This document shows positions 41,400 to 54,174 of a stretch of 64,000 bases of DNA, one piece after another. This DNA is from Cacajao melanocephalus (lineage: Eukaryota > Chordata > Mammalia > Primates > Pitheciidae): NCBI GenBank assembly GCA_963573385.1, contig CAUYLG010062894.1, positions 1 to 64,000 on the forward strand. The letters are read 5' to 3'. Position 1 is the first letter of the stretch. Every line of letters starts with the position of its first letter. The translations under genes and the position numbers were made by a program. The notes under the pieces are model-generated. The model searched no databases. It saw only the letters and a program-made list of their open reading frames with translations, and had not been told where the DNA came from.

Positions 41400-41620
41400 A
41401 GTATTCCTAATTTGGAAATCTGAAATTCAAACTGCTCCAAATTCCAAAACTGAGTGCCTATATAGTGCTCAAAGGAAATGCTCATTGGAGAATCTTGGAT
41501 TTTCAGATTAAGGATGCTCAACGAGTATAATGCAAATATTCCAAAATCTTAAAAAAAATCCTATGTTCAAAACACTTCTGGTCCGAAGCACTTTGAATAA
41601 ACAACACTCAACCTGCATTT
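41400..41620 (-). repeat. MER2-type (Tigger) DNA transposon relic
   Basis: GATTTTCAGATTAAGGATGCTCAACG and AATATTCCAAAATCTTAAAA, then ACACTTCTGGTCCGAAGCAC and ACACTCAACCTG, are the two halves of a MER2-like terminal structure, rearranged or internally deleted. Confidence 0.65.
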
Positions 41621-42454
41621 GCTCAAGCTCATTATAGTTTAGTCTCCATTACTAAAATGACCTTCTCCCCTTTGTAATTATTTCTTGAGTTCTATCACCT
41701 CAGGTGAGTTTTTCTAATTCTGATTTACGTTATTCTTAAATGTTTTGTATTATTAGTATCTTTAGCTCATTTTGAAATAGTTTGTCATGGTTTTTAGTTT
41801 GTTTAGTCCTGCTTAGTGTTTCATTTCTGACGTGTTTTCACTGCCTGTAGGGATATTATTCTGCTTTTTATTCCCTAAGATATATTTGCATAGTATTTGA
41901 CCTTAATCCTTTTCTTCTGTTCTTTTTCCAGACGGGCTCTTTTCTCTATCCTGATCAATTCAGATTCCACTCTTAGCAGTTTCTTCCCAGTGAGGAATAC
42001 TAACCTAAAAGGGAGCTCTGGCAGGTCAGTTTTGAAGAGTTAGAGGTTAAACTGTTCCAAGCCCTTTAAGTCCTCTACTATGTGCCTCATGCACTCACCT
42101 AGTATTAGAGAGACCAAATCCCTTTCCAGTTTTGGCTGCTGCTTTCAACTTGTCTGCCCCACTTTTCAGTGCATTCTTATTCACTGGAATTCTCAGGTAC
42201 ATAAGACAACATCCTCAATGCTTCTATGTTTTTGCTCCCTCACAGACCCTGATAGCATGAAAGTCTTGTGACTGGTGGTTTGTGCTGAGCCGTTTAAATT
42301 CTGGGGTTCATGGGGATACCTTGTCACTTAGTTTTGTTGTAGGTGTCATGGGTTTTGACTTCACTATTTCCATTTTTATTTGGAGATTCAGATTGAAAAG
42401 ATGATACCGTTGCTGACACCACCTTCCTAGAATTCTACTGAAAATTTAAAATGT

Positions 42455-42612
42455 TATTAACTCACTGAAAGTCCACAACCACTTCATGAATTGGTACTAT
42501 CAGTACCCCCAAGCCATAGATAAAAAGCTTCAACAGTTTGTACAAAATTATAGAATCAGTAAGTTGTAAAACCAGGATTCTAACCCAGATCTTTTAAATT
42601 CTAGAGCCTGTA
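42455..42612 (-). repeat. MIR fragment
   Basis: GCCATAGATAAAAAGCTTCAACAG ... AGAATCAGTAAGTTGTAAAACC ... GATTCTAACCCAG resembles the antisense MIR core. Confidence 0.55.
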
Positions 42613-43010
42613 TCTTTTATTATGATATTTACAGGACAATTATTCATTATAAAGGAATGTGTTTTATAGAATTCCTGCAAAGTTTGCTATAAAGTGAGAA
42701 ACATTTCTATCTTAATTCTTATATGATAAAACTTAACTAATGGTTTGAAAAACTAGTACAAGTCCCCTAATTCAACAGGCAGCAAAATGATAGGTATAAA
42801 ATCTTACCAGAGCAAAATTTGCAATAAACTTAAATCCCTGACTCTCAAATCTCATGGAATCCTCAATGGCAGAACATACTTTATTAAGTAGGTTAAATAA
42901 ATTTAATTCTGGAAATTAAACTAATGATATCTAATTACTAGAATAGCTGGAGGTGCATAATCATGAATAGGAAAAGAGGCTTCCAAAGTAAGCAACCACT
43001 AATAACCTAC

Positions 43011-43176
43011 CTGGCCTGCCTTGTGTAGGTGGAGATACAAATAGAGGCTGTATAGCATTCTGTGAGGAAACTGAAGTGGTAATACTAGCTTGATTAACTG
43101 CTGCACAGTTAGATAAGACTGGAGCTGGAACATTATTGGCACAGGAAGCTGCAACTGGTACAAAATTTCCCATCAC
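43011..43176 (-). CDS. ALG13: ALG13 exon, Ala/Val/Ser-rich
   Basis: 166 nt after CACACTTACAG, donor GGCCAG|GTAGGT. Encodes [20 protein letters not shown] and on to [18 protein letters not shown]. No domain; mildly hydrophobic, disordered-looking tail. Leaves one nucleotide, completing Val in the next exon. Confidence 0.94.
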
Positions 43177-43604
43177 CTGTAAGTGTGGAAGAAAGTTCAA
43201 AACTCTAAGTTTGGTTTCTCAAATAGTAGTAGTTTGTTATCTGATCCTAAACTTCAGAAAATAGTAATTAGTTTTGACAACTAAAAAAACTGAAAATCAA
43301 TCTTCATGTAAACCTTATACAGGAAGGTTATTTCTTTTGGGAGATCATAGGTTACTTGAGAGCTTGGATTTTTTAATTCATTTATTTCTAAAAAAGTAAC
43401 ACATTAATACGATTTGAAAATCAAGTATTAAATTGTATGCAATGGAAAGTTGCCCTCCAAGCCCTGTCCTCCGTCTGCCTAGTTGCCAGCTCCCCAAACA
43501 GTTAACCTCTGGGCTTCCTGCATATTATTCCAGAGATTTGTAATATATATTCATAATAAATATTCATTTTTACATGCCTATATATGGCCCCCACACAAGC
43601 TAAA

Positions 43605-43899
<295 letters not shown>

Positions 43900-44059
43900 T
43901 ACACTTTGTTAAAGAGAAAGGGTGCCTTGCATTTTTTATTACATTATAAGACTGCAATTTTTTTTTCTGCTTAGGCCACAGCTACTTAAGAGAATAAACT
44001 ATTTTTTCACAACACCCAGTACAGGGATCTGCATAGAAAGATATTCAATAAGTGGTAAC

Positions 44060-44460
44060 AGACTCTTCTTGAACACACTGTCCTCACTGGCAGTCTCCAT
44101 TTTCTTAACACCTAATTGCAGTGTGGATGCTACCACACTGGTCCTCTGAAACTGTATTCAAAGTCACCAGTGGTCTCTATGGCAACAAATCCTAGTAGAC
44201 TTTTGTTAATCCTTATGTTGCTTGACCTCTTGGCAGCAACTGACACCGGGCTGCTCCTTGAAACATTCTCTTCCTAGGGCTTCCATAATACTCCTCTCTC
44301 ATGTTTTTACTCCTTCCTTGGCTGTTCCTTCTCTACCCATTTTCTAAAATTTGACAATCCACAGGCTTTTTCTAGATGTCCTTCTTAATCTCTTCCTTTG
44401 CTCAGAATGATCTTGTTTACTTCTATGGTTTCAGCTACCTTTTTAATGCCAATTCTCCAT
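44060..44460 (+). repeat. L2 LINE fragment
   Basis: GCAGCAACTGACACCGGGCTGC, CTCCTTGAAACATTCTCTTCC, GGCTTCCATAATACTCC and TTCCTTGGCTGTTCCTTCTC follow the L2 reverse-transcriptase coding region. Strongly diverged. Confidence 0.7.
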
Positions 44461-44554
44461 TCTATAGGAAAGCTTTAAAATTAAGTTTCAGTTAATGAGA
44501 CAGAATTGACAGGTAATTTATATTAACTCACTCTTTATGTAAAAGAGGCTCACA

Positions 44555-44660
44555 GTAGACTATGAGTAATCTAAAGCCAGCACATAGAACAGTGTCTGGA
44601 ACACAGTAGATGCTCAGTAATTTGTTGAATGAATTTACTAATCACTGTGTCAGACACCAG
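44555..44660 (+). repeat. MIR or L2 3' end
   Basis: GAACAGTGTCTGGAACACAGTAG then ATGCTCAGTAATTTGTTGAATG is the shared 3' tail of MIR/L2. Confidence 0.7.
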
Positions 44661-44783
44661 AAGGTACAATAATACCTAAAGGAACAAAAGCAGTTGCTTT
44701 GAAGTATGATGAAGGTAAATGAAAAGAGAAAATTTTTCTCTATTCAGGCCATTGTAACTGCTTAATAACACTATTAAGATTAC

Positions 44784-44855
44784 CTTCTGGGGGTAGTTGT
44801 ATGAGGCAACTGTGTCCTGAGGAGACATAGAACATGACTGTCTGTCCTGAAGAGA
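44784..44855 (-). CDS. ALG13: ALG13 exon, Ser/Gln/Tyr-rich
   Basis: 72 nt (24 codons, phase 0 both sides), reads [20 protein letters not shown] and ends YPQK; donor AGAAG|GTAATC. The acceptor is TATTTATTAAAG. A tandem acceptor CTTCAG 9 nt inside would remove SLQ. Because the exon is symmetric, skipping would keep the frame. Confidence 0.88.
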
Positions 44856-45711
44856 CTTTAATAAATACAAAAATACAGTTAAATAAAAAAACAACCAACA
44901 CGTCAATAAGAAATTTGCTTTGTTTCAACATATTTTAAAACTAAATGAAAGTGATCAGTCCTGAAATAATTCAAATTTGGAAGTGACTCCTAAGACAAAG
45001 CTTGAATAGTTAGCATTCTAAAATGTGATTTAGGGGACTGCTTTGTTACCTAGCTACAGAAATCCTCAACATATCTAACTCAAGTCCTAAAGGTAGATAC
45101 TAAAATGTTACTGATAATTGAAATTTAAACACTTTTTCAGTGATCTTTGCCTTAAAACCTTCAAGTACTGTAGGACCAACAATAGTTTTGCCAAAAAAAA
45201 AAAAAAAAAAGGCATTCTATCTGAATAGGTAGCTGCGTACAAGGGTATATTCAGCTGCATTTTCTCTAAGTGAGATTTAACAGATACTGTAAGATTCAAA
45301 TATCATTCTCCTCTGACTCAAGACTGTCTTTCTAAAAGCAAAAATGAAATTTGAATGGCTTGGACTCGTGCATGATAGCTTGTTATGGCAGCAAAAAGTC
45401 TATCAGCAGAAATTGGTTGCATTGATAAGAGCACAGAGAGAGCGGGGAAAGGTAATCACAGGAAACAACAAGAGGAACCTTACTGTGAAAAGGTGAGCCC
45501 CACTTAACATGGACAATTACAAAGTTTGTGTTCAAGTATAGCCAAAGCCCCTGCCAAAAAGCAGACATTTTCCCTGGCTCAGAATACCAAACACTTCTAG
45601 AGAAACATTTAGTTGAGTGTTAGACATGGAAATAAGAAGTAGAAATAAATGTTCACGATTTCTTAGAAGGCTATGCCTAGAAATATTTATTCAAAGAGTC
45701 CTGCATTGGAC

Positions 45712-46740
45712 AAAAACAAACATAAATAGATGAGACTTAATTAAACAAAAAAGCTTCTGCACAACAGAGAGTAAACAGACAACTCACAGAGTGGGAGAAA
45801 AATCTTTGCAATCTAGCAATGTATACATTCAACAAAGGACTAATATCCAGAATCTACAAGGAACTCAATTCAGCAAGAAAAAAAAAATCCCATCAAAAAG
45901 TGAGCTAAGGACATGAATAGACAATTCTCAAAAGAAGATAGGCAAATGGCCAACAAACATGAAAAAAAATGCTCAACATCACTAATTATCAAGGATATGC
46001 AAATAAAAACCACAATGCAGTATCGCCTCACTCCTGCAAGAATGGCCATAATCAAAAATATAAAAAAAAAATAGATGTTGGCATGGATGTGGTGAAAAGG
46101 GAAAGCTTTTATACTGTTGGTAGGAATGTAAACTAATACAACTTTCCATAGTGGAAAACAGTGTGGAGATTACTTAAAGAACTAAAAGTAGAACTACCAT
46201 TTGATCTAGCAATCCCACTCCTGGATATGTACTCAGAGAAAAAGAAGTCATTATACAAAAAAAGTTACTAGAACATGTATGTTTACAGCGCACAATTTGC
46301 AATTGCAAGAATATGGAACCAGCCCAAATGTCCATCAATCAACAAGTGGATAAAGAAAATGTGGTGTATATATACCACGGAAAACTACTCAGCCATACAA
46401 AGAAACAAAATAATGGCATTTGAAGCAACGTGGATGGAATTGAAGACCATTATTCTAAGTGAAGTAACTCAGGAATGAAAAACTAACCACTGTATGTTCT
46501 CACTCATAAATGGAAGCTAAGCTATGAGGACACAAAGGCATAAAAATGATACAATGGACTTTGGAGACTCAGGGGAAAGGGTGGGATAGGGGTGAGGGAT
46601 AAAAGACTACGCATTTGGTACAGTGGCACACTGCTCAAGTGATGAGTGCACTGAAATCTCAGAAATCACCACTTAAGGACTTACTCATTATAACCAACCA
46701 ATACCTATTCTCCAAAAGCTGTTGAAATTAAAAATTAAAA
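45712..46740 (+). mobile_element. L1 (L1PB/L1MA-like) ORF2 tail and 3' end
   Basis: AAGCTTCTGCACAACAGAGAG, GGGAGAAAAATCTTTGCAATC, AAATGGCCAACAAACATGAAAA, ATGGATGTGGTGAAAAGGG, then a readable ORF2 end (IARIWNQPKCPSINKWIKK). A 3' UTR with ACTCATAAATGGAAGCTAAGC closes it. 5' truncated; opposite in direction to ALG13. Confidence 0.93.
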
Positions 46741-47274
46741 ACAAGAGGTTTTTTTAAAAATGTACACTGATAATTCTGAAGACATTTCTCCTTTATTTTA
46801 GCAATAATAGAAATTTGCTACGGATTTGGTGATGGTGGCAGAGGGAGTGGAATATATGAAGAGATTGAAAGCTATTGGGGTTTTTAAAATTCAGAACAAA
46901 AAGGATCATGTGACAAGTGAAACTGAAGGAACAGAAAAAACGCATCTATTCTTGTCATCCCTCATGGTAAAATTCTTACTTGCCTTTTCACTTGGATGGC
47001 TACTTCAAGAAGTAATATCAAAAGCACATGATATGAGAATAATAATGGTGGCAGGAAAAGGGGGAGAAAACTTTCTCTGGAAGGAGCAAAGTAAGGGAAG
47101 GAGAAAAAACAGAAAGAAAATTACATATCAGAGTTTTCTTCTCCTTCCTAAGGTGTATTGCGTAAACAGTAAAAACAAAAATTTAGTACATTAAGATGTC
47201 ACAGTTAAGATTAGTCGTTAATCAGAGAAAATAAGGTAGTTACTCAAGTTCTTTATAAATATTCCAGTTTTCCT

Positions 47275-47600
47275 GGATACATGGTAGGACTGCCCTTCCC
47301 AGCTCCATCTAAAGTCAGGAATGACCATGTCACTTGGTCAATAAAATACGAACAGAAATGTTATGAGTCAATGTCCAATTTCTGTATCTTTTGCCCTGCT
47401 GTGATGATCATGATAGTATGTGTCCATCAGCCTGGGTCCTTAAGTGACTATGAAGAACAGTCATAGTCTGGAAGCCTGCTACCAACTTGAATTGAACCTA
47501 TATAACATTATCAAGAACAACTTTTCCCGAGTTAAGCCACTAAGATTTTGGGGAGTTGTTACAGTGCAGCATAACCTAGCTGGACTAAAACAGAAATTGG
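47275..47600 (+). repeat. MaLR/MLT1-like LTR relic (tentative)
   Basis: CCTTCCCAGCTCCATC, GACCATGTCACTTGGTCAATAAAATACG, CATCAGCCTGGGTCCTTAAGTGAC, then AGTTAAGCCACTAAGATTTTGGGG and GTGCAGCATAACCTAGC. The same ending occurs in the relics at 54870-55140 and 59010-59400. Confidence 0.55.
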
Positions 47601-48849
47601 TAACTAGAAGTAGGGTACAGCTACAACAAAATCCTAATTGAGAAGGAATTATGAACGTGTAGCTCTTAGGGTAAGCAGTTGAGGAGACAGGATGTTAGTA
47701 TTGTGCTTTGATTACTGTTGGTATGGTTTAAAGCAAGTTATTTTAAGACAGGTGTGTGTAGGAGAGAATTAGTAGTTTGCAGGCAGGAATGAAAGGGAAT
47801 AGATTCCTTGCATACAGGGACTCATAGGGTTGAAGGAACAATTGTTTCAACCCTAAACTATAAAGGGTAATATTGATGAATGCTTTGAATAATGACAACA
47901 TGAAAACTTAACCTTGCAGCAACTCTTTTGTTAAAAACCCCTGAATGCAATAAGATGTCTCAAAGCCAGAGTTCAACTAAGGGTATAACACCTAGTAAAT
48001 CCATGCACTTCAACAAAATGGCTGTAGAAAACTTTCCAAAAGGCATGGCTCTTCCATCAATGCAAGATAAACTTAAGCCACTTGCAATCAAGTAGAGAAA
48101 AATATAAGGATTAAAAACACAAAGAATTATAGCAAGTCTTAGTAGTGTATTTATAGAAAAGAACTGTAGTATGGTTATTGGTACATGAAACCAAAATAAA
48201 TCAAACAGAAGCAGAATAAATTAATCTCACAGCCAAAGAAATCATGAGCCAAAACTAAAACCATTCAACTGAGATAAAACCACCCTTGGGCCTCCAATCT
48301 TCTGTAAGTAGCAAGCTTAGAGAGCTGCTCAGTTACCAAGGAAGGATTATTCTCCAATGCCTACTTGAAATATTGCCAAGCAAGGATAGGCCTTGGGAGT
48401 AACCAAGAGCCTCAGAAAATGAACAAGACTTCCTTCAGGGAAGAGTCCCCATGAGTACGTTGGGGGCCCTTACAACGTCTGCCCATAAAGGTCTCAGAAT
48501 TGCTACAAAGACAGTAACTGTTTTTTATCCCCTATTTTCCCCCTTTCTAAGTAGGAATTTCAGTGCCTGCTTCAGCATTGAAAATTGGGGAGAGAGGGTT
48601 AAAAAAAAATCTGTATTTTTGGTTTTTGGTCTCAAGATCACAAGAAGCCACATCTGGACCCAATATAACAAGTACTACACACAGTCCAGAAATCCTAGGC
48701 TATGAGTTTGATTACACTGAATGGGACATTTTAGGATGCCTCCTTTGAGGTAGAAACAAGTGTTCTGCCTATGAGAGAGAGGGCAAGTTGAATGATATAG
48801 TTCTTAGCACTGTTAAAATGTTTCTAACTTTTGCCTTTCAGGCACAGAG

Positions 48850-49030
48850 AAGTTAAACTCTTCAGTGGTACCTGCTCTGGCCAGTGAAATGGAAAAGAAA
48901 GTGACATGTATCATCTCTGGTGGAAGCTGTAGAAGCCAGTGCACCATTTACCAAATTTTATTTCCTGCCTTAGCAATCATGGACAAACTTCCATCAGCCT
49001 GAGTACCTGAGCAAGCCCTTCTATAGACCT
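48850..49030 (+). repeat. Piece of the same LTR-like family
   Basis: CTCTGGCCAGTGAAATGGAAAAG, GTGACATGTATCATCTCTGG, GAAGCCAGTGCACCATTTACC and CATCAGCCTGAGTACCTGAGC parallel the family at 47275. Confidence 0.45.
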
Positions 49031-49169
49031 CTACTAGCATAAGGGAGAAGCAAACTTTTGTTATATTAAGTGAGATTTATGGTCCATTCTAATAAAAAAT
49101 TGTAAAATCTTCTAAAAGATAATTATTGCTGTTAGAATATCTCTAAATAGATTAATTCCAGAAAATAAG

Positions 49170-49305
49170 TTAATTTGTCTCAATTTCTTCATCTTCAAAA
49201 TGAGAATGATACTAAGCCTAACAGAGTTGTTCTGATTTAAATACATTTATATGTATAGCTCTTAACAGTGCCCTAGTAAATAGTAGAAACTATAACTCTT
49301 TGCTA
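49170..49305 (+). repeat. MIR fragment
   Basis: GTCTCAATTTCTTCATCTTCAAAATGAGAATGATAC ... CTTAACAGTGCCCTAGTAAATAG fits the MIR 3' half. Confidence 0.65.
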
Positions 49306-49320
49306 TTATTAAATACCTAC

Positions 49321-49376
49321 CAAGTTTGCTGTAGATGCAGTTGTGCTATAAACACCTGAAGTTTCATAGTCTGGCT
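49321..49376 (-). CDS. ALG13: ALG13 small exon, Ser/Thr-rich
   Basis: 56 nt, donor ACTTG|GTAGGT. With acceptor TATTCTCTAG (49377-49378) it reads [19 protein letters not shown] across the junction. A second acceptor (AGAGCCAG) 6 nt inside would drop two residues in frame. Phase 1 in, phase 0 out. Confidence 0.9.
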
Positions 49377-49473
49377 CTAGAGAATATAGCCAAAGTAAAA
49401 AATGAGCATTATTTTATAGCTTGAAATTCCATAAACAATGATGAATGCCAGATCATTTCTAGATCTTACTGAC

Positions 49474-49506
49474 CTGCAGGATAAAGGTATTCTTCATGAT
49501 ATGCCC
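49474..49506 (-). CDS. ALG13: ALG13 33-nt small exon
   Basis: Between TTTTTTTTCCCAG and the donor GTCAGT. Reads GAYHEEYLYPA with phase 1 at both ends, so it can be skipped without a frame change (11 residues). It was found because the human protein as I remember it has a very similar peptide (YHEEYLY) at this place. The weaker donor (GTCAGT) and small size make it a good candidate for regulated inclusion. Confidence 0.88.
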
Positions 49507-49771
49507 CTGGGAAAAAAAAGATACAAGAATTGTGTTGATATAGGTCTTTTTAACTCAGCAGAGCCAAATGGCCGGCACTTGCTTTTTCCTCCAGTTTTAT
49601 GGTTATATGTTCAAAACTAAAATGCACACATTCTGGAAAGTGATATGAGCTTTCAGACTAGTCAACAAATACTGAAGACAGAGATTACCTGTACCTCTGA
49701 AAATCTGCTTAGCTCTTAGAGGTCAGGCAGAGGTGAAAACTCAGTTGTGCCCAATTTTTCCAGTGAGGCTA

Positions 49772-49998
49772 CAGCGTGGTGATTAAGCACATAGGCTCTG
49801 GAGTGAGGATTGCCTAGATATGAACTGTGATTAATTACATGACTTTAGGCAAGTATTTAATCTCTGTGCCTCAATTCTTCACTGTAAAATGGAATAACAG
49901 TACCTAGCTCATAGGCATTTTGAGGGTGGTTAATAGAAGTGAAAATAGCATAGTGCTTTACATATACTAAATACTCAATGGCCACTATAAAGAATGAG
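49772..49998 (+). repeat. MIR SINE, nearly full length
   Basis: AGCGTGGTGATTAAGCACATAGG, CTCTGGAGTGAGGATTGCC, GACTTTAGGCAAGTATTTAATC and AAATACTCAATGGCC follow the whole MIR consensus. Confidence 0.85.
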
Positions 49999-50639
49999 TA
50001 TAATCCACTGTTTCCTTTGGTGGACATTAAGGGAATATGTTATGCCTCATCTGTTTTTCAATCTGTTTCATGTAAGTAACACACGCAAAATCAGTGTGTC
50101 CTCAAAGGATGGCTCAGCAAACTGAAGTATTTTAAGATTTCTGTACCACTGAAATGCAAAGTCAATACTCAATTGGATGGTTTTCCACCAAATATAACCC
50201 CACAGTTCTAAAGTAAATTTGATTCTAAAACACATCACTTATCAAACACACATGCAACTCCTCCAGATTTAAAGTGGGAGCAAAGATTTGGTTATTTCAA
50301 ATATACCACACTACCCACAGAGCTAAAAGACAAAAGGGCCATGTAAATAAGAATAGACAGTAAATGTCCTTAGACACATGCATGCACACATGTACAAAGT
50401 TTTCACAGATCATTCTTGTACTAGATTTTTTGACTCATTAAATTCCTAAAAATATCTATTGTCATCTACGCTAGTAACAAAAAAACAATACCACAAGAAA
50501 ATAAGGAACTTATTAATAAGTCATTCAGAATGCCTCAAGCCATTCAATTGCTCCACAATTATTACAATAGGCACATACGGTATCTTTTAAAAGTAACAAG
50601 ATAAAAATAAACACATTCCATGGTAGGAGGCAATATAAA

Positions 50640-50930
50640 AAAACTGTTAAGGGTATGTGTGTGTGTATGATTCCAATTATATAAAATGTCCGTAAGAGGC
50701 AAATCAATAGAGAAAGAAAACAGATTGATGGTTGCTAAGGGCTGGGGACTGGGAGAAATGGGGAATGGCCCTAATGGACACAGGGTTTCATTACTGGGGT
50801 GATAAAAATGTCCTAATATTAACTGTGGTGATGGTATGCAACTCTGAATAAAAACCATGGAATTGTATACTTTAAATAGCTGAAATTGCATGATATGTAA
50901 ATTATATCTCAATAAAAGAGTTACAAAAAA
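50640..50930 (+). repeat. Old L1 (L1M) 3' end
   Basis: TATATAAAATGTCCGTAAGAGGC, GATTGATGGTTGCTAAGGGC, TAACTGTGGTGATGGTATGC and ATGTAAATTATATCTCAATAAAAG. Confidence 0.85.
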
Positions 50931-50939
50931 TTATATCTC

Positions 50940-51115
50940 CGTCATTTACCAAGGATATGACCTTGGCCATGTCATTTACCCTCTGAATCTCAGTTTCCTC
51001 ATATGTAAAATAGGGATAGCACATTCCTCAGAAGAACACACAGAGGACTATATTATGAATATAATGACTTAGTAGAGTGAGTATCACATAAGGTTCAATA
51101 AAGAGTAATGTTTAC
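50940..51115 (+). repeat. MIR fragment
   Basis: GACCTTGGCCATGTCATTTACCC, CTGAATCTCAGTTTCCTCATATG, AAAATAGGGATAGCAC. Confidence 0.75.
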
Positions 51116-51411
51116 AGATTAAATAAACTTATTTGGGCAAAGAAGTTACTTCACAGCAGTCTTAAAACATAATAGCCAGTCACACAAAAAGCCTAATGTA
51201 GTTATACAAATGGTGAGGACAACTATAAATAGTGCCTTACTAATAATGAATAGATTTTCCCATAATGATATCTGACATCAAGTCAAAACTCAATAAAGAC
51301 CTAGGCAGAGAGCTGAAAGCAAGTTATAACAATGTAGCAGCCTACTGAAATAGAAGTCCATTCTTCTGATAAATACAAGGACATATTCAAAACCCAGCAA
51401 GAAGAACTTAC

Positions 51412-51434
51412 ATAACTCTTTCAAAACTATGCTA
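51412..51434 (-). other. Cryptic 23-nt exon candidate
   Basis: On the ALG13 strand the 23 nt are preceded by a very good acceptor (a T7 run, then TCTCTCTCTGTTCCAG) and followed by a consensus donor GTAAGT. Spliced after exon 51537-51657 it would meet an in-frame TAG at its third codon. Splice signals are seen; inclusion is not shown. Confidence 0.35.
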
Positions 51435-51536
51435 CTGGAACAGAGAGAGACCCCAAAAAAATTGGTCTACTTCACTGCCCTGATGTGCTAATGCCACAAG
51501 AATCTTTTTTAAAGTATTTAACTGTTACTGACTCAC

Positions 51537-51657
51537 CATTTTCACTCTGGCCATTGCCCTCCTCTAAAGTCAAAGTCTGTTTGCCTGAGCTCTGTCCCCG
51601 CCTTCCAACACAGCATCCTGAAGTACCAGGAACCATTGTAGAGGGACCCCCATGACT
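51537..51657 (-). CDS. ALG13: ALG13 exon: Gly/Ser-rich segment
   Basis: 121 nt after TTTGATACAG, donor AAATG|GTGAGT. Encodes [20 protein letters not shown] and ends EEGNGQSEN plus one nucleotide. It is low complexity and likely disordered. A splice-like cryptic exon (51412-51434) sits only 102 nt downstream. Confidence 0.94.
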
Positions 51658-52081
51658 CTGTATCAAAGAGACACACATACACTGTAGTTCTCACTATACA
51701 GTCAGAAAAAAAAAAAAAAAAAAAGCTAGAGGAATGTTTTAAAAGGCACTTAAAAAAACTAGCCTAACAATGTGAACTGATGTTGTAAGAAAACTCAGTA
51801 ATTAAATGTTTTCCATGCACTTTAGAATATAAAACATATGAAGTAATAATCAAGAAAACAGAAAATATCAACATATACTATATAGGCAAGATTATTAGTC
51901 TACCTCTACTCCCTTCTCTAGGAACAGGTGGGAGAAAATGTCTCTTTTCTCATTGTCATTTTCCAGAAAAGGCTTGGTTTATTTGTACAAAATCTAAAAT
52001 TTATCCACATTGCCTTTACTTCAAAAAAAAATAAATGAAAAAAAGTAAACAGCTTTTTGAGTAAAGCTTTGATCCACTCAC
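51658..52081 (-). other. ALG13: ALG13 intron, 424 nt
   Basis: Short intron with an A-rich run at 51704-51724. Nothing else seen. Confidence 0.9.
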
Positions 52082-52229
52082 AGGTAAAGTTGGATAAGCA
52101 GTCTCATCCCCTTCTTCAACTTCATAAAAAGTAATAGTTTCTTCCAAGCCCCTGGGCATCTGTCCATTCCCCGAAGCAAATCCATACTGGGACTCCCTAT
52201 TCATACAACTCATCTGGCGGTGACTACGT
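52082..52229 (-). CDS. ALG13: ALG13 exon: Arg/Ser to acidic segment
   Basis: 148 nt after TTCATTTAG, donor ACCT|GTGAGT. Encodes [17 protein letters not shown], then [18 protein letters not shown]. The exon leaves in phase 0. No domain is recognised; the acidic patch EVEEGDE is a candidate charged interaction segment only. Confidence 0.94.
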
Positions 52230-52399
52230 CTAAATGAACTTAAGTGGTTCAAATAATTAAAAAGTAGAAATGATGAAATACAGTAACTTGTTCCTAATTT
52301 ACAAATAACAGTTCAAATATCTCAAAGTTGACACCTTTTAAAACATTAATGTTCAGCAATGAAATCAGGCTTACCCATTTTCTCTCAACACAATACTTA

Positions 52400-52546
<147 letters not shown>

Positions 52547-52788
52547 CTATTCACTAACCGTAAGTAGTCAGTCTCTGTAGTCAAATAGAACTAACCCGTC
52601 TTTCTAAATACATTTAACTAGAAAGAGCTCTGCTCTCTGCAATACTGGCATTAGGACTATCTATTATTAAGGAAATACAGTCTGTATGTCACACAGACAC
52701 TCATCTTGATGGCATTCTATCTTCTTATATCTCTTCAACTGCTTCATATTTCCCTAGACAATGAAAATACAAATCTATCAGTGTTTTA

Positions 52789-53097
<309 letters not shown>

Positions 53098-53310
53098 TTA
53101 CCACCACACTGCCTTAAAATTTCCAATGCTTCCCCTAGGAACAAACCAAATAAATATAGGGAGGGAATTTTTGTATTTTTGAAGGAAATGCTAGATCTTT
53201 TATTTGGAAGAGCAAAACCAGCAGGTAATTTCTGTATCAAGAGGTATATCTCGGCACTATCCCCAGTATGGGCAGGTTAGTACAGGTCATCAAAACACTG
53301 AGTTATCCAT

Positions 53311-53742
<432 letters not shown>

Positions 53743-53774
53743 CTAAGATCCATGTCAGCTTAAGTTTTTTAAAT

Positions 53775-54150
53775 TAATTTTTATAAGTGGAGAACAGTAG
53801 GTTATGGGTACATGCAGTATTTTGATACAAGCATACAATGTGTAATGATCAAATTTGGGTAATTAGGATATTTATCATCTCAAACATTTACCATTTCTTT
53901 GTGTTGGGAACATTCCAAATCCAGTCCTCCAGTTATTTTGAAACATGCAATTATTAACTATAACCACCCTATTACACTACCAAATATTAGACCTTAATCC
54001 TACTATCTATTTTTGTACCCATTAACTAATTCCTCTTTATCCCCAATCCTCACCACCCTTCTGAGCCTCTGGTAACCATCATTCTACTCCTCATCTCCAC
54101 AAGATCAATTTTTTTTTCTTTTTACCTCTCACATATGAGTGTTTAAGTTT
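53775..54150 (-). mobile_element. L1 (L1M) 3' end
   Basis: AGGTTATGGGTACATGCAGTATTTTG, GGGTAATTAGGATATTTATC, CTGGTAACCATCATTCTAC and CTCACATATGAGTG are the antisense 3' UTR of an older L1. Confidence 0.85.
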
Positions 54151-54174
54151 ACACAAAGTCCCTTAAGAACCATG

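Larger units (their letters stand above)
44856..49320 (-). other. ALG13: ALG13 intron, 4.5 kb
   Basis: Holds an L1 3' segment (45712-46740) and LTR-like relics (47275-47600 and 48850-49030). Also an A18 run at 45185-45210 and a MIR (49170-49305). The 122-codon open frame at 46826-47194 shows no domain and I treat it as chance. 47650-48840 has no named element. Confidence 0.85.
49507..51536 (-). other. ALG13: ALG13 intron, 2.0 kb
   Basis: Contains two MIRs and an old L1 3' end. A cryptic splice-flanked 23-nt segment lies at 51412-51434. 49999-50639 is otherwise plain AT-rich sequence. Confidence 0.85.

Noticed and set aside
46826..47194. 122-codon open frame in an ALG13 intron
   Set aside because: No domain, no splice or start context, mixed composition and next to an L1; within chance expectation for 64 kb.
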